Origin: Leptospira sp.
GTDB lineage: Bacteria; Spirochaetota; Leptospiria; Leptospirales; Leptospiraceae
DNA length: 5,433 bases
Assembly (NCBI GenBank): GCA_025457985.1
Contig: JALOTI010000168.1
Coordinates: 1 to 5,433, forward strand
Direction: 5' to 3'
Shown here piece by piece: positions 1-5,433 of this stretch (its first letter is position 1; each line of letters opens with the position of its first letter). The notes below the pieces were generated by a model, which saw only the letters and a program-made list of their open reading frames with translations, searched no databases and had not been told where the DNA came from. A program made the translations under genes and the position numbers.

Positions 1-1008
1 TTTCGCACTCGGAAGGATTATGAGATCACTAAGAAGATCTACGAAAGATGGCCTGTACTATGGAAGGAAGACTCAAAGGGTGAGAAGGAAAAGGATGAAA
101 ATCCCTGGGGGATTAAGTTTAAGCGGATGTTAGATATGTCCAATGACTCCCACCTCTTCCATGGGAAACCAACGAAGACCCGACTGCCGTTGTATGAAGG
201 AAAGCTCTTCCACCAATTTGACCACCGTTTTGCTACCTACGTTGATCCAACAAATACGCGTGATGTGACGGATGAGGAAAAAGTGGATCCGGATTTTGAT
301 ATGAACCCAAGGTATTGGGTGGAAGAAAAGGATGTGATCGCTTCCCTGACGGACTCTCGCACCAAAGAATTGCAATGGGATCGGAAGTGGTTTTTGGGCT
401 GGAGGGATGTCACCAATTCCACGAACGAGAGGACAATGATTGCTTCTATTATACCTTGGGCTGGTGTAAATCATAAGGCGCTGCTAATGCTTTTTAAAGA
501 AGATTTTGACTCTTCAAAATCTTACCGCTTACTTGGGAATGTTAATTCCATGGTGTTTGATTTTGTCGCTAGGCAAAAAATTGGAGGAACTTCCATGTCC
601 TATTTTATTGTTAAGCAAATATCTACAATTCCACCCGATTCCTATACCACCAAAGACCGTAGCTTTATCCTCCCTCGCATTTTGGAATTAGTTTATACGG
701 CGAACGAATTGCGACCGTTTGTGGATGATTTAACCGAGGAGGCAGAGGAACTTGCTGTAACTCTACCGAAACAACCGTATGTCTGGAACTCCGAACGAAG
801 GGCTGTATTGCGAGCAGAACTAGATGCATATTATGCGAAATTGTATGGCCTGACAAGACAAGAGTTAGTTTATATCCTTGATCCGCAGGAGGCAATGGGA
901 GAAGATTGGCCGAGTGAAACCTTCCGTGGGTTAAAGGAAGGCGAATTGCGAGAGTTTGGTGAGTATCGGACCAAACGTTTGGTGCTCGAGGCGTGGGAGC
1001 GGGTGTAG
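1..1008 (+). CDS. Eco57I/type IIG-like DNA adenine methyltransferase, C-terminal part (5' end outside window)
   Basis: The frame is open from base 1 and ends at TAG 1006-1008, giving 335 visible residues; the ATG at 127 is internal, not the start. The visible part is the target-recognition and C-terminal region of a large SAM-dependent N6-adenine DNA methyltransferase of the Eco57I / type IIG-like family. Recognisable stretches are NPWGIKFKRMLDMSNDSHLF (about residues 33-52), YEGKLFHQFDHRFATY (about 65-80), NERTMIASIIPWAGVNH, NSMVFDFVARQKIGGTS and the terminal FGEYRTKRLVLEAWERV. The SAM-binding and catalytic NPPY motifs must lie upstream, so activity cannot be judged here. Similar tails occur in standalone modification enzymes and in the DrmMI methylase of class 1 DISARM (from memory of the family). 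It probably methylates host DNA so that partner nucleases can tell self from non-self. Local GC is near 50% at its 3' end, clearly higher than in the genes downstream. Family is fairly sure; the exact system is not. Confidence 0.85.
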   Translation, partial: FRTRKDYEITKKIYERWPVLWKEDSKGEKEKDENPWGIKFKRMLDMSNDSHLFHGKPTKTRLPLYEGKLFHQFDHRFATYVDPTNTRDVTDEEKVDPDFDMNPRYWVEEKDVIASLTDSRTKELQWDRKWFLGWRDVTNSTNERTMIASIIPWAGVNHKALLMLFKEDFDSSKSYRLLGNVNSMVFDFVARQKIGGTSMSYFIVKQISTIPPDSYTTKDRSFILPRILELVYTANELRPFVDDLTEEAEELAVTLPKQPYVWNSERRAVLRAELDAYYAKLYGLTRQELVYILDPQEAMGEDWPSETFRGLKEGELREFGEYRTKRLVLEAWERV

Positions 1009-1011
1009 GGG

Positions 1012-2304
1012 ATGGAAGTCAAAGATAGAGTCATAGCAATTACAGTTGGTGAAATCCTTCAGGAAGACCTATTCATTCCACACTTCCAAAGAGGTTATAG
1101 TTGGACGGAAGACATGGCCCTCCAACTCCTTGAGGACATCCAGGAAGCAAAGGAAAATTACCAAAAGAACCAAACCAGATACGTTTTGGGAACCGTGATC
1201 CTATTAAAAAATAAAGAAGAACTCCAGATCATTGATGGACAACAGCGATTGACCACCTTGCTTTTATTAAAGACAATTTTACAAAGTGAGCAAAAAGAAA
1301 TTTCTTTCCGAACGGATTCGAAAAACCCTCCAAATTTATTGCAATTGGTCTGGAACCGATTCCTAAATCGTTGTAACAAATTGAACAAATCCGAACGAGA
1401 AATACTTCTTGGTTACATTCTTGATTGTTGCGAAATGATTCGGATACAAACGGATGATCCCGATGAGGCATTTCGGATTTTTGATTCTCAAAATTATCGA
1501 GGGAAATCTTTACAACCGCATGACCTACTGAAAGCGTATCATCTCCGAGAGATCTCCCCTCTCGGAGCGATGGAATCGGAATCATTAGATGTGAAGAAAA
1601 AAATCGTTCAAAAATGGGAGAAGGTTTCGGAAACGGAATTAGAAGGTCTATTTGCCAATTATCTGTGGCGTATCCATTGTTGGTCGAGAGGGAACAATGC
1701 GGTTAGCTTTACCGAACAACATATAGATGCCTTCAAAGGGATTTCGGAAAAACAAAATTTCCCTTTTGCAAAATATCATCGTTCGGCCCATACTAAGGAA
1801 TTAATAGATAGCAATTCGCACGAGAGTTTTCAATTAGATGCACCGATATCAGCGGGGAAACGGTTTTTTGAATTTGTGACGTTCTATTTAGATGAACTAG
1901 AAAAATTAAAAAAAGAAGGATTCCCTGCAAATTGGTTACCTTATGCGAGCTTTGACGAAACGTTAAATGAAAAAAGTAAAAAAGTAAGATATCGGTACAT
2001 TACGGAATTATATCTTTCTGTAATCTTATACTACAAGAATAAGTTTGGCGACCAAAACTTTGAGGAAGTAAAAACCATTCTCTTTAAATGGGCGTATAGC
2101 CTTCGTGTTTACCATGAGAGAGTTCAATTTGTATCCGTAAACAATCATGCCTTGGGGAAGGGTGAGACCTTATCTCCATTTATCCTCCTTCGGAATGCAT
2201 ATAAATCTTCCGAAATCAATAAGATCAAGCCATTGGCGTTTGAACAAAAACGAGGTAAAGACATTGAACCAAAACTTGCCACGCTGTTAAGTGAGATAGG
2301 TTAA
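1012..2304 (+). CDS. DUF262 (GmrS-type) protein without a nuclease domain
   Basis: This 430-residue protein has an N-terminal DUF262 domain (ParB/Srx-like NTPase fold, as in the GmrS part of GmrSD enzymes). Visible motifs are IPHFQRGYSW (22-31), YVLGT (57-61), the signature IIDGQQRLTTL (73-83) and RGKSLQPHDLLKAYHL (163-178). In characterised relatives such as SspE and GmrSD the DGQQR motif is needed for nucleotide hydrolysis. The rest (about 190-430) is predicted helical. I see no His-Asn pattern of the DUF1524 HNH nuclease, which the next gene does have, so this looks like a sensor or NTPase subunit. It starts 3 nt after the methylase stop. The ATG is directly preceded by AGGGG, too close for an ideal ribosome site, with GGGAG at 995-999 further off; coupling to the upstream gene is likely. 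Domain call is firm; its role is inferred. Confidence 0.9.
   Translation: MEVKDRVIAITVGEILQEDLFIPHFQRGYSWTEDMALQLLEDIQEAKENYQKNQTRYVLGTVILLKNKEELQIIDGQQRLTTLLLLKTILQSEQKEISFRTDSKNPPNLLQLVWNRFLNRCNKLNKSEREILLGYILDCCEMIRIQTDDPDEAFRIFDSQNYRGKSLQPHDLLKAYHLREISPLGAMESESLDVKKKIVQKWEKVSETELEGLFANYLWRIHCWSRGNNAVSFTEQHIDAFKGISEKQNFPFAKYHRSAHTKELIDSNSHESFQLDAPISAGKRFFEFVTFYLDELEKLKKEGFPANWLPYASFDETLNEKSKKVRYRYITELYLSVILYYKNKFGDQNFEEVKTILFKWAYSLRVYHERVQFVSVNNHALGKGETLSPFILLRNAYKSSEINKIKPLAFEQKRGKDIEPKLATLLSEIG
1543..1567. repeat. Perfect 9-bp inverted repeat inside the DUF262 gene
   Basis: The arms CTCCGAGAG (1543-1551) and CTCTCGGAG (1559-1567) are exactly complementary and separated by a 7-nt loop (1552-1558), forming a strong potential stem-loop in the mRNA. 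It covers codons just after the conserved LLKAYHLRE segment. No T-tract follows, so it is not a standard terminator. It may be a chance product of the coding sequence, or a site affecting translation or mRNA stability. Confidence 0.5.
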
Positions 2305-2311
2305 GAAAGGA
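2304..2311 (+). promoter_or_regulatory. Shine-Dalgarno-like AGAAAGGA with unusually short spacing
   Basis: AGAAAGGA overlaps the last base of the preceding TAA stop and ends only 1 nt before the ATG at 2313. The usual spacing is about 5-9 nt. Upstream in frame there is a TGA at 2292-2294 and no ATG, GTG or TTG between it and 2313, so the 2313 start is forced unless a rare ATT (2316) or ATA (2322) codon is used. Initiation may instead rely on ribosomes finishing the upstream gene. Confidence 0.4.
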
Positions 2312-2312
2312 C

Positions 2313-4289
2313 ATGATTGGAATAACAAACAAACTAAACCCTGAAATACTAAATCTTTGGAAACTATTCTTTGAAGAAACATCCTCCTACAAAATTCCAA
2401 TTTACCAAAGAAATTATTCTTGGGGACTAAAAGAAATTGAGCAATTAATAGAAGATATACAAATTGCGGGGCAAGATCCTCAAAAGAAAGATTATTTTTT
2501 AGGAACACTTATCACTTCATCAATCGATTCCTCAAATGACAATCGTGAATATGAAGTTGTCGATGGACAACAAAGACTTACGACGCTCTATATAATTTTA
2601 TCTTTGCTCAACCAAAAAAACCAAGCGATTGGTTTGAGAAATAATCTAATTACTTTTGAAGCCAGACCTGCTTCCACAAAAGCTCTCCATTCTTTAGGCA
2701 ATTTCCTGGATGATGATTCTTCTGGTATTTCTACAGGTTACAAGATTGCCAAATCCTATTTCGATAAAATGCAACAAAATGAGGTTACTGAATTTAAAGA
2801 ATACCTATTGAGATCTGTCTATCTTGTCCGCACTACCCTACCACATGGAACTGATTTGAACCGTTACTTTGAAATTATGAATACCCGTGGTAAACAATTG
2901 CAACAGGTGGACTTAATTAAGGCGAAACTGATTGGTTACATTGCGGCACCGGAGGACAAATCCAAAGAGGACAAAACACGAGGGATATTTGCAAAGATTT
3001 GGGAAGCTTGTGCGGATATGAATCATTATATTCAGATGACTCTGGCAAAAAACGATACCGAGTTACGAACAAGTATCTTTGGCGAAAATTGGGATCGATT
3101 AAATTTAAAATCATTTGATGCGTTGTGTGAAGTCATCTTAAATCAGGAAGTGAAAGGAAAAGAAAATGAGAAATCATATAAAGTTTCGACTTCAAAAAAA
3201 CTTTTAGACGTTTTCAAAAGTATTGCAGAAGACGAAATTGACGACCCGGATGATGAAGAAACCGAAGAGAATCAAAGATTTGAAACGCCTTTTCCTTTTA
3301 GCTTACTTCTGTTACATACTTTAGATTTGCTAAAAAGTCACCCTGGGGAAACAAGCGAGAGTTCATTTCAAGAGGAATCAGTCTCTTTAGATGACAATCG
3401 TTTGATTCGCAGTTTTGAGGAGTATTTTGATAAGACACTAGATTCTCATTCTTTAAGTAAAAGGGCAAAGTCATTTATAGAAAAACTATTATATAATAAG
3501 TTTGTTTTGGATCATTTTGTAATCAAACGTGAGTATTCTAAAAATCAATCGGATGAGGGTGACTGGTCGCTTCAGCGACTCATTAAAACATTTTCCTCCG
3601 GAAAGCCTTCAGCATCATATAGAAATTCCTTTTCGTTTGAAGAAGAGGATCAAGAGAAGGGTATCCTAACGAAAGAAGTTCTAATGCTCCAGTCTATGCT
3701 TAGAATTACCTACACCTCTCCAAGAAGTATGCATTGGTTAAGAGAGATTTTTAAAATTGATATAAATTTCGGAAATCTAAGAACGATTGGAGAACAAATA
3801 AAGGGAAATCTGATCACTTATGCGCGTAAGAAAGTGAGAGATTCATTTTTTCAGGTAGAACAACAGCCAACTGGATTCCAAATAGAAAGAATCGTATTTA
3901 CGTATTTAGATTACTTATTAGCAGTTCAAAGTAAATCATTTGATTTTGACTTTGTATTTCGCAATTCAATTGAACATTTTTTCCCTCAAAATCCTGATAT
4001 GGAGCAGGCTAAGTTTGATCGAGTGGAAAGTAACCCAGGCGCGATCCATAAATTAGGAAACCTAGCATTGGTTAGCGTAGGAACGAATTCTAAATTCAGT
4101 AATAATATGCCTGAGATCAAAATTACATACGATACTCAAGTCAATCAAAGTATCAAGTTACTAACAATGAAAAGGATCGTGCATGATTTAGCCGCCAAAG
4201 GTAAGCTATGGGATGCGGATGCCATTGAACAGCATGACAAAGAAATGAAAGAGATTCTAAAGAAAGACATCGAAGAATTGGATTTTTAG
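2313..4289 (+). CDS. GmrSD-like DUF262-DUF1524 (HNH) endonuclease
   Basis: This 658-residue protein is a fused DUF262 plus DUF1524 enzyme, the architecture of single-chain GmrSD, BrxU and SspE-type restriction proteins. The N-terminal domain shows IPIYQRNYSW (28-37), YFLGTLI (61-67), VVDGQQRLTTL (82-92) and MNTRGKQLQQVDLIKAKLIG (189-208). A middle helical region holds a very acidic stretch (307-320, rich in D and E). The C-terminal nuclease domain carries IEHFFPQ (553-559, putative catalytic H555), HKLGNLALVS (579-588, N583) and TNSKFSNNMP (591-600), followed by the usual tail around W633. All expected HNH-like residues appear present, so it should be active. The family couples NTP hydrolysis to DNA cleavage and often senses modified DNA; here the methylase upstream may define what is cut. 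It lies 8 nt after the shorter DUF262 gene, suggesting the two proteins work as a pair. It is more AT-rich than the methylase. Confidence 0.92.
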   Translation: MIGITNKLNPEILNLWKLFFEETSSYKIPIYQRNYSWGLKEIEQLIEDIQIAGQDPQKKDYFLGTLITSSIDSSNDNREYEVVDGQQRLTTLYIILSLLNQKNQAIGLRNNLITFEARPASTKALHSLGNFLDDDSSGISTGYKIAKSYFDKMQQNEVTEFKEYLLRSVYLVRTTLPHGTDLNRYFEIMNTRGKQLQQVDLIKAKLIGYIAAPEDKSKEDKTRGIFAKIWEACADMNHYIQMTLAKNDTELRTSIFGENWDRLNLKSFDALCEVILNQEVKGKENEKSYKVSTSKKLLDVFKSIAEDEIDDPDDEETEENQRFETPFPFSLLLLHTLDLLKSHPGETSESSFQEESVSLDDNRLIRSFEEYFDKTLDSHSLSKRAKSFIEKLLYNKFVLDHFVIKREYSKNQSDEGDWSLQRLIKTFSSGKPSASYRNSFSFEEEDQEKGILTKEVLMLQSMLRITYTSPRSMHWLREIFKIDINFGNLRTIGEQIKGNLITYARKKVRDSFFQVEQQPTGFQIERIVFTYLDYLLAVQSKSFDFDFVFRNSIEHFFPQNPDMEQAKFDRVESNPGAIHKLGNLALVSVGTNSKFSNNMPEIKITYDTQVNQSIKLLTMKRIVHDLAAKGKLWDADAIEQHDKEMKEILKKDIEELDF

Positions 4290-4294
4290 TAATT

Positions 4295-4819
4295 ATGCTA
4301 AATGCAATTGATGATGCGCTCCTACTTTACCAGGAAGTTTGTGGCTTGGCTGCACTCGTGGAATTTAAAATACGGCTTTTGGCTGAGAACCAGTTGGGTT
4401 TTCAGGCTAATAAATTGGAAGATATCGAAGATAAACTACTGGAATGGCTTAAAAAGATCAGGGGTTTAGAAAATTTTGATCATTGGAAAAAGATGAGGCA
4501 ATTGAGAAATAAGGTTTTGCACTCAGAATTTCAACAGGCTAGGAGTAAATTACAAGAGTTAGGACATAAAACGGGGCTTGGTTTTGTAAAGAAACTGAGC
4601 TTCACTGATTTTGATACACAGGAGATACTTTCTAGCGTAGACAAAGCAAGAAGTGATCATGAAAGTTATCCCTTCGTCTCAGATCAGGAGCAATCGGAGG
4701 TGGGAATTTTGGGGTGGTTAATGGAATTGTATAGTTCTGGGGATTTGGAAATGGCGAAAATGGTCTTTCAAAGCGCATCGAAGGATCTCGATGAACTGAT
4801 TAAGTATAGTGGTAGTTAA
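4295..4819 (+). CDS. Small helical protein with a HEPN-like RNxxxH motif
   Basis: I cannot assign this 174-residue protein to a named family with certainty. It looks almost wholly helical, with long amphipathic segments at about 5-33, 40-57 and 62-90. Within the third lies RQLRNKVLH (68-76); R71-N72-x3-H76 fits the Rx4-6H motif of HEPN ribonucleases, including the polar residue after the arginine. HEPN proteins cleave RNA in toxin-antitoxin, abortive-infection and CRISPR settings, and also act as non-catalytic scaffolds. No transmembrane segment or signal peptide is seen. The C-terminal part (about 100-174) is acidic and unrecognised. The ATG at 4295 follows the DUF262-DUF1524 stop by 5 nt and has no Shine-Dalgarno sequence, so it is probably translated by coupling, which places it in the same system. 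It might be an RNA-cleaving effector or an accessory subunit of the GmrSD-like nucleases. Gene reality is strong; HEPN assignment is moderate. Confidence 0.85.
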   Translation: MLNAIDDALLLYQEVCGLAALVEFKIRLLAENQLGFQANKLEDIEDKLLEWLKKIRGLENFDHWKKMRQLRNKVLHSEFQQARSKLQELGHKTGLGFVKKLSFTDFDTQEILSSVDKARSDHESYPFVSDQEQSEVGILGWLMELYSSGDLEMAKMVFQSASKDLDELIKYSGS

Positions 4820-4849
4820 AGATGAAAATCTTATGTCACTTTGATTTGA

Positions 4850-4868
4850 TTGTCCCCGAAACGGATAA
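4850..4868. promoter_or_regulatory. Candidate operator 1 (TTGTCC-N7-GGATAA)
   Basis: TTGTCC (4850-4855) and GGATAA (4863-4868) are complementary at five of six positions around a 7-nt centre. The right arm is part of AACGGATAA (4860-4868), repeated exactly at 4892-4900, 32 bp away or about three helical turns, so a protein bound at both sites would sit on the same face of the DNA. Weaker than operator 2. Confidence 0.3.
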
Positions 4869-4880
4869 GAAAATTCAGAA

Positions 4881-4903
4881 ATATTATCCTTAACGGATAA
4901 AAT
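4881..4903. promoter_or_regulatory. Candidate operator 2 (interrupted palindrome TTATCC-N5-GGATAA)
   Basis: The core arms TTATCC (4884-4889) and GGATAA (4895-4900) are perfectly complementary. Over the whole 4881-4903 span, 9 of 11 base pairs around centre 4892 are complementary. It lies 20-40 bp before the ATG at 4923, in the only real intergenic gap, and overlaps a -10-like TAAAAT. No T-tract follows, so a terminator is unlikely. Its position suits an autorepressor such as a zinc-finger/HTH antitoxin. Confidence 0.45.
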
Positions 4904-4922
4904 GGATTGATTTTAGCTCAAA

Positions 4923-5315
4923 ATGCCGAATTATAGTTATGAGGAGTTCCGACAGGCTTGCGATGAAACTCCTGAAAACGTGATCCCGATCGGAGATACT
5001 CTGAAGAATGCGGAAGGTGACTTTCAAATTAGAACCAAATCAGAATTGCTCAATTTCATTTCTGATGGTGGGCCTGAAAACTTGAAATTTGTGAATACAA
5101 AAGTATGGGAAAAGAATCCAAGTCCAAACAGCCCGATCATGGTCGATGCTTACGAGTTCAAGTCCTTATCAAAGTTAGGTTACTTAGCATTCATGCGGAA
5201 TGAGAAATCTGGAAAATGGTTAATCAAATCTTTTCATTTATCAACGAATCGAAATACAACTATGGAAGACGCACTGAAAAGAGCGGGAATCAAAAAGGAA
5301 GATCAAAATGAGTGA
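4923..5315 (+). CDS. Unrecognised 130-aa protein, possible toxin of a toxin-antitoxin pair
   Basis: I do not recognise this family firmly. The 130-residue soluble protein has no membrane segment or signal peptide. It begins with a helix-forming YEEFRQACDE (6-15), followed by a mixed region. The most structured-looking part is a strand-rich stretch VDAYEFKSLSKLGYLAFM (74-91) then GKWLIKSFHLS (97-107), ending in a charged tail. The paired strands with a late basic K-S-F-H resemble the end of small RelE-fold RNases such as MqsR, but overall identity is not apparent. The start is fixed: an in-frame TAG at 4914-4916 excludes upstream starts, and there is no Shine-Dalgarno sequence. Its last 8 bases overlap the next gene, which starts like an MqsA/YgiT zinc-finger antitoxin, and a palindrome lies upstream. 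That context, rather than its sequence, suggests a toxin. It could equally be an unrelated small hypothetical protein. Confidence 0.8.
   Translation: MPNYSYEEFRQACDETPENVIPIGDTLKNAEGDFQIRTKSELLNFISDGGPENLKFVNTKVWEKNPSPNSPIMVDAYEFKSLSKLGYLAFMRNEKSGKWLIKSFHLSTNRNTTMEDALKRAGIKKEDQNE
5294..5301 (+). promoter_or_regulatory. Ribosome binding site AAAGGAAG
   Basis: AAAGGA with 8 nt to the ATG at 5308 is the best Shine-Dalgarno match in the window. It lies inside the end of the preceding gene and supports the 5308 start. A strong site here beside a poor one on the first gene would make more of the second protein, as is usual for an antitoxin encoded second. Confidence 0.6.
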
Positions 5316-5433
5316 ACTAAGATGCCCAGCATGCGACAGTTCCGATGTAAGAGTTTTCAATAAATCACGTGTTCTAAAAGAAGCGTTCGGACTTCAAAAA
5401 GAAATCCAAGTCGTGGAGAATGTTTGTAATGTT
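5308..5433 (+). CDS. Zinc-ribbon protein, N-terminal part (3' end outside window); possible MqsA/YgiT-like antitoxin
   Basis: The ATG at 5308 opens a frame that runs without a stop to the window edge (42 codons) and overlaps the previous gene by 8 nt. The visible part begins MSELRCPACDSSDVRVF, with C6-x2-C9 forming half of a zinc ribbon. The last residues are ENVCNV, with C40 placed where the second C-x2-C pair would begin; a Cys at codon 43, just outside the window, would complete it. This layout (CPxC near the N-terminus, a second knuckle around residue 40) is that of MqsA/YgiT antitoxins, whose C-terminal helix-turn-helix binds a palindrome in their own promoter. Only the N-terminal half is seen, so a generic zinc-ribbon protein remains possible. 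Confidence 0.75.
   Translation, partial: MSELRCPACDSSDVRVFNKSRVLKEAFGLQKEIQVVENVCNV

Larger units (their letters stand above)
4841..4903 (+). promoter_or_regulatory. Candidate promoter region for the downstream two-gene unit
   Basis: Two hexamer pairs are possible. The first is TTGATT (4841-4846) and GATAAG (4864-4869) with a 17-nt spacer. The second is TTCAGA (4874-4879) and TAAAAT (4898-4903) with an 18-nt spacer; its -10 matches consensus at five of six bases. The second would give a transcript starting only about a dozen bases before the ATG at 4923, which fits the lack of a Shine-Dalgarno sequence there. Both -10 elements overlap the GGATAA palindrome half-sites, as expected for repression. 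Assigned by eye from sigma-70 consensus only. Confidence 0.35.

Noticed and set aside
127..129. ATG at 127 as the true start of the first gene
   Set aside because: The frame is open back to base 1 and the residues before it (KDYEITKKIYERWPVL, NPWGIKF) match conserved family segments, so the gene is cut by the window edge.
130..474. 114-residue reading frame on the minus strand
   Set aside because: It lies wholly within the methylase gene, has no recognisable domain and is the reverse shadow of conserved methylase codons.
1229..1585. 118-residue reading frame on the minus strand
   Set aside because: It overlaps the DGQQR-bearing DUF262 gene completely, and its sequence shows no family pattern.
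3566..3579. Small inverted repeat GTCGC-TTCA-GCGAC
   Set aside because: A 5-bp stem inside the coding region with no downstream T-tract; expected by chance at this scale.
4822..4893. A 23-codon reading frame (MKILCHFDLIV...) starting 2 nt after the HEPN-like gene stop
   Set aside because: There is no Shine-Dalgarno sequence, the length is within chance expectation, and its end lies inside the candidate operator. It may be a chance frame or a relic; only conservation or ribosome profiling could rescue it.
4881..4903. The intergenic palindrome read as a rho-independent terminator for the defence operon
   Set aside because: The stem is AT-rich with only two G-C pairs and no following run of T; an operator is a better reading.

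Overview
The window is moderately AT-rich bacterial DNA. Every gene I support is on the + strand, and genes are densely packed except for one 103-base gap. Codon choice and composition would suit a spirochaete such as Leptospira, but nothing in the window proves this, so it is a weak inference. There are no rRNA or tRNA genes, transposases, integrases or CRISPR repeats.

Region 1 (1-4819) looks like one defence operon read left to right. It opens with the C-terminal 335 residues of a large Eco57I/type IIG-like DNA adenine methyltransferase whose catalytic part lies upstream of the window. Next come two tandem DUF262 (GmrS-type, DGQQR-motif) genes. The first (430 aa) has only the NTPase-like N-terminal domain plus a helical tail. 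The second (658 aa) also carries a C-terminal HNH-like DUF1524 nuclease domain. Last is a 174-aa helical protein with an R-N-x3-H motif typical of HEPN ribonucleases. Gaps between the genes are 3, 8 and 5 nt, so translational coupling is likely. A reasonable model is DNA marking by the methylase, sensing and cleavage by the DUF262 pair, and a possible RNA-cleaving or abortive arm in the HEPN-like protein. The methylase tail also resembles those of DISARM class 1 methylases, so helicase genes may lie just upstream.

Region 2 (4820-4922) is the only real intergenic gap. It has two promoter-like hexamer pairs and two imperfect palindromes built on GGATAA half-sites, the arrangement expected of an autoregulated operator.

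Region 3 (4923-5433) is a second, separate unit: a 130-aa unrecognised basic protein overlapped by 8 nt by the start of a protein with an N-terminal CPAC zinc-ribbon half, which runs off the window. Toxin-first order, overlap, the MqsA/YgiT-like zinc-finger start and the palindromic operator suggest an MqsRA-like toxin-antitoxin pair. This is an inference, not an identification.
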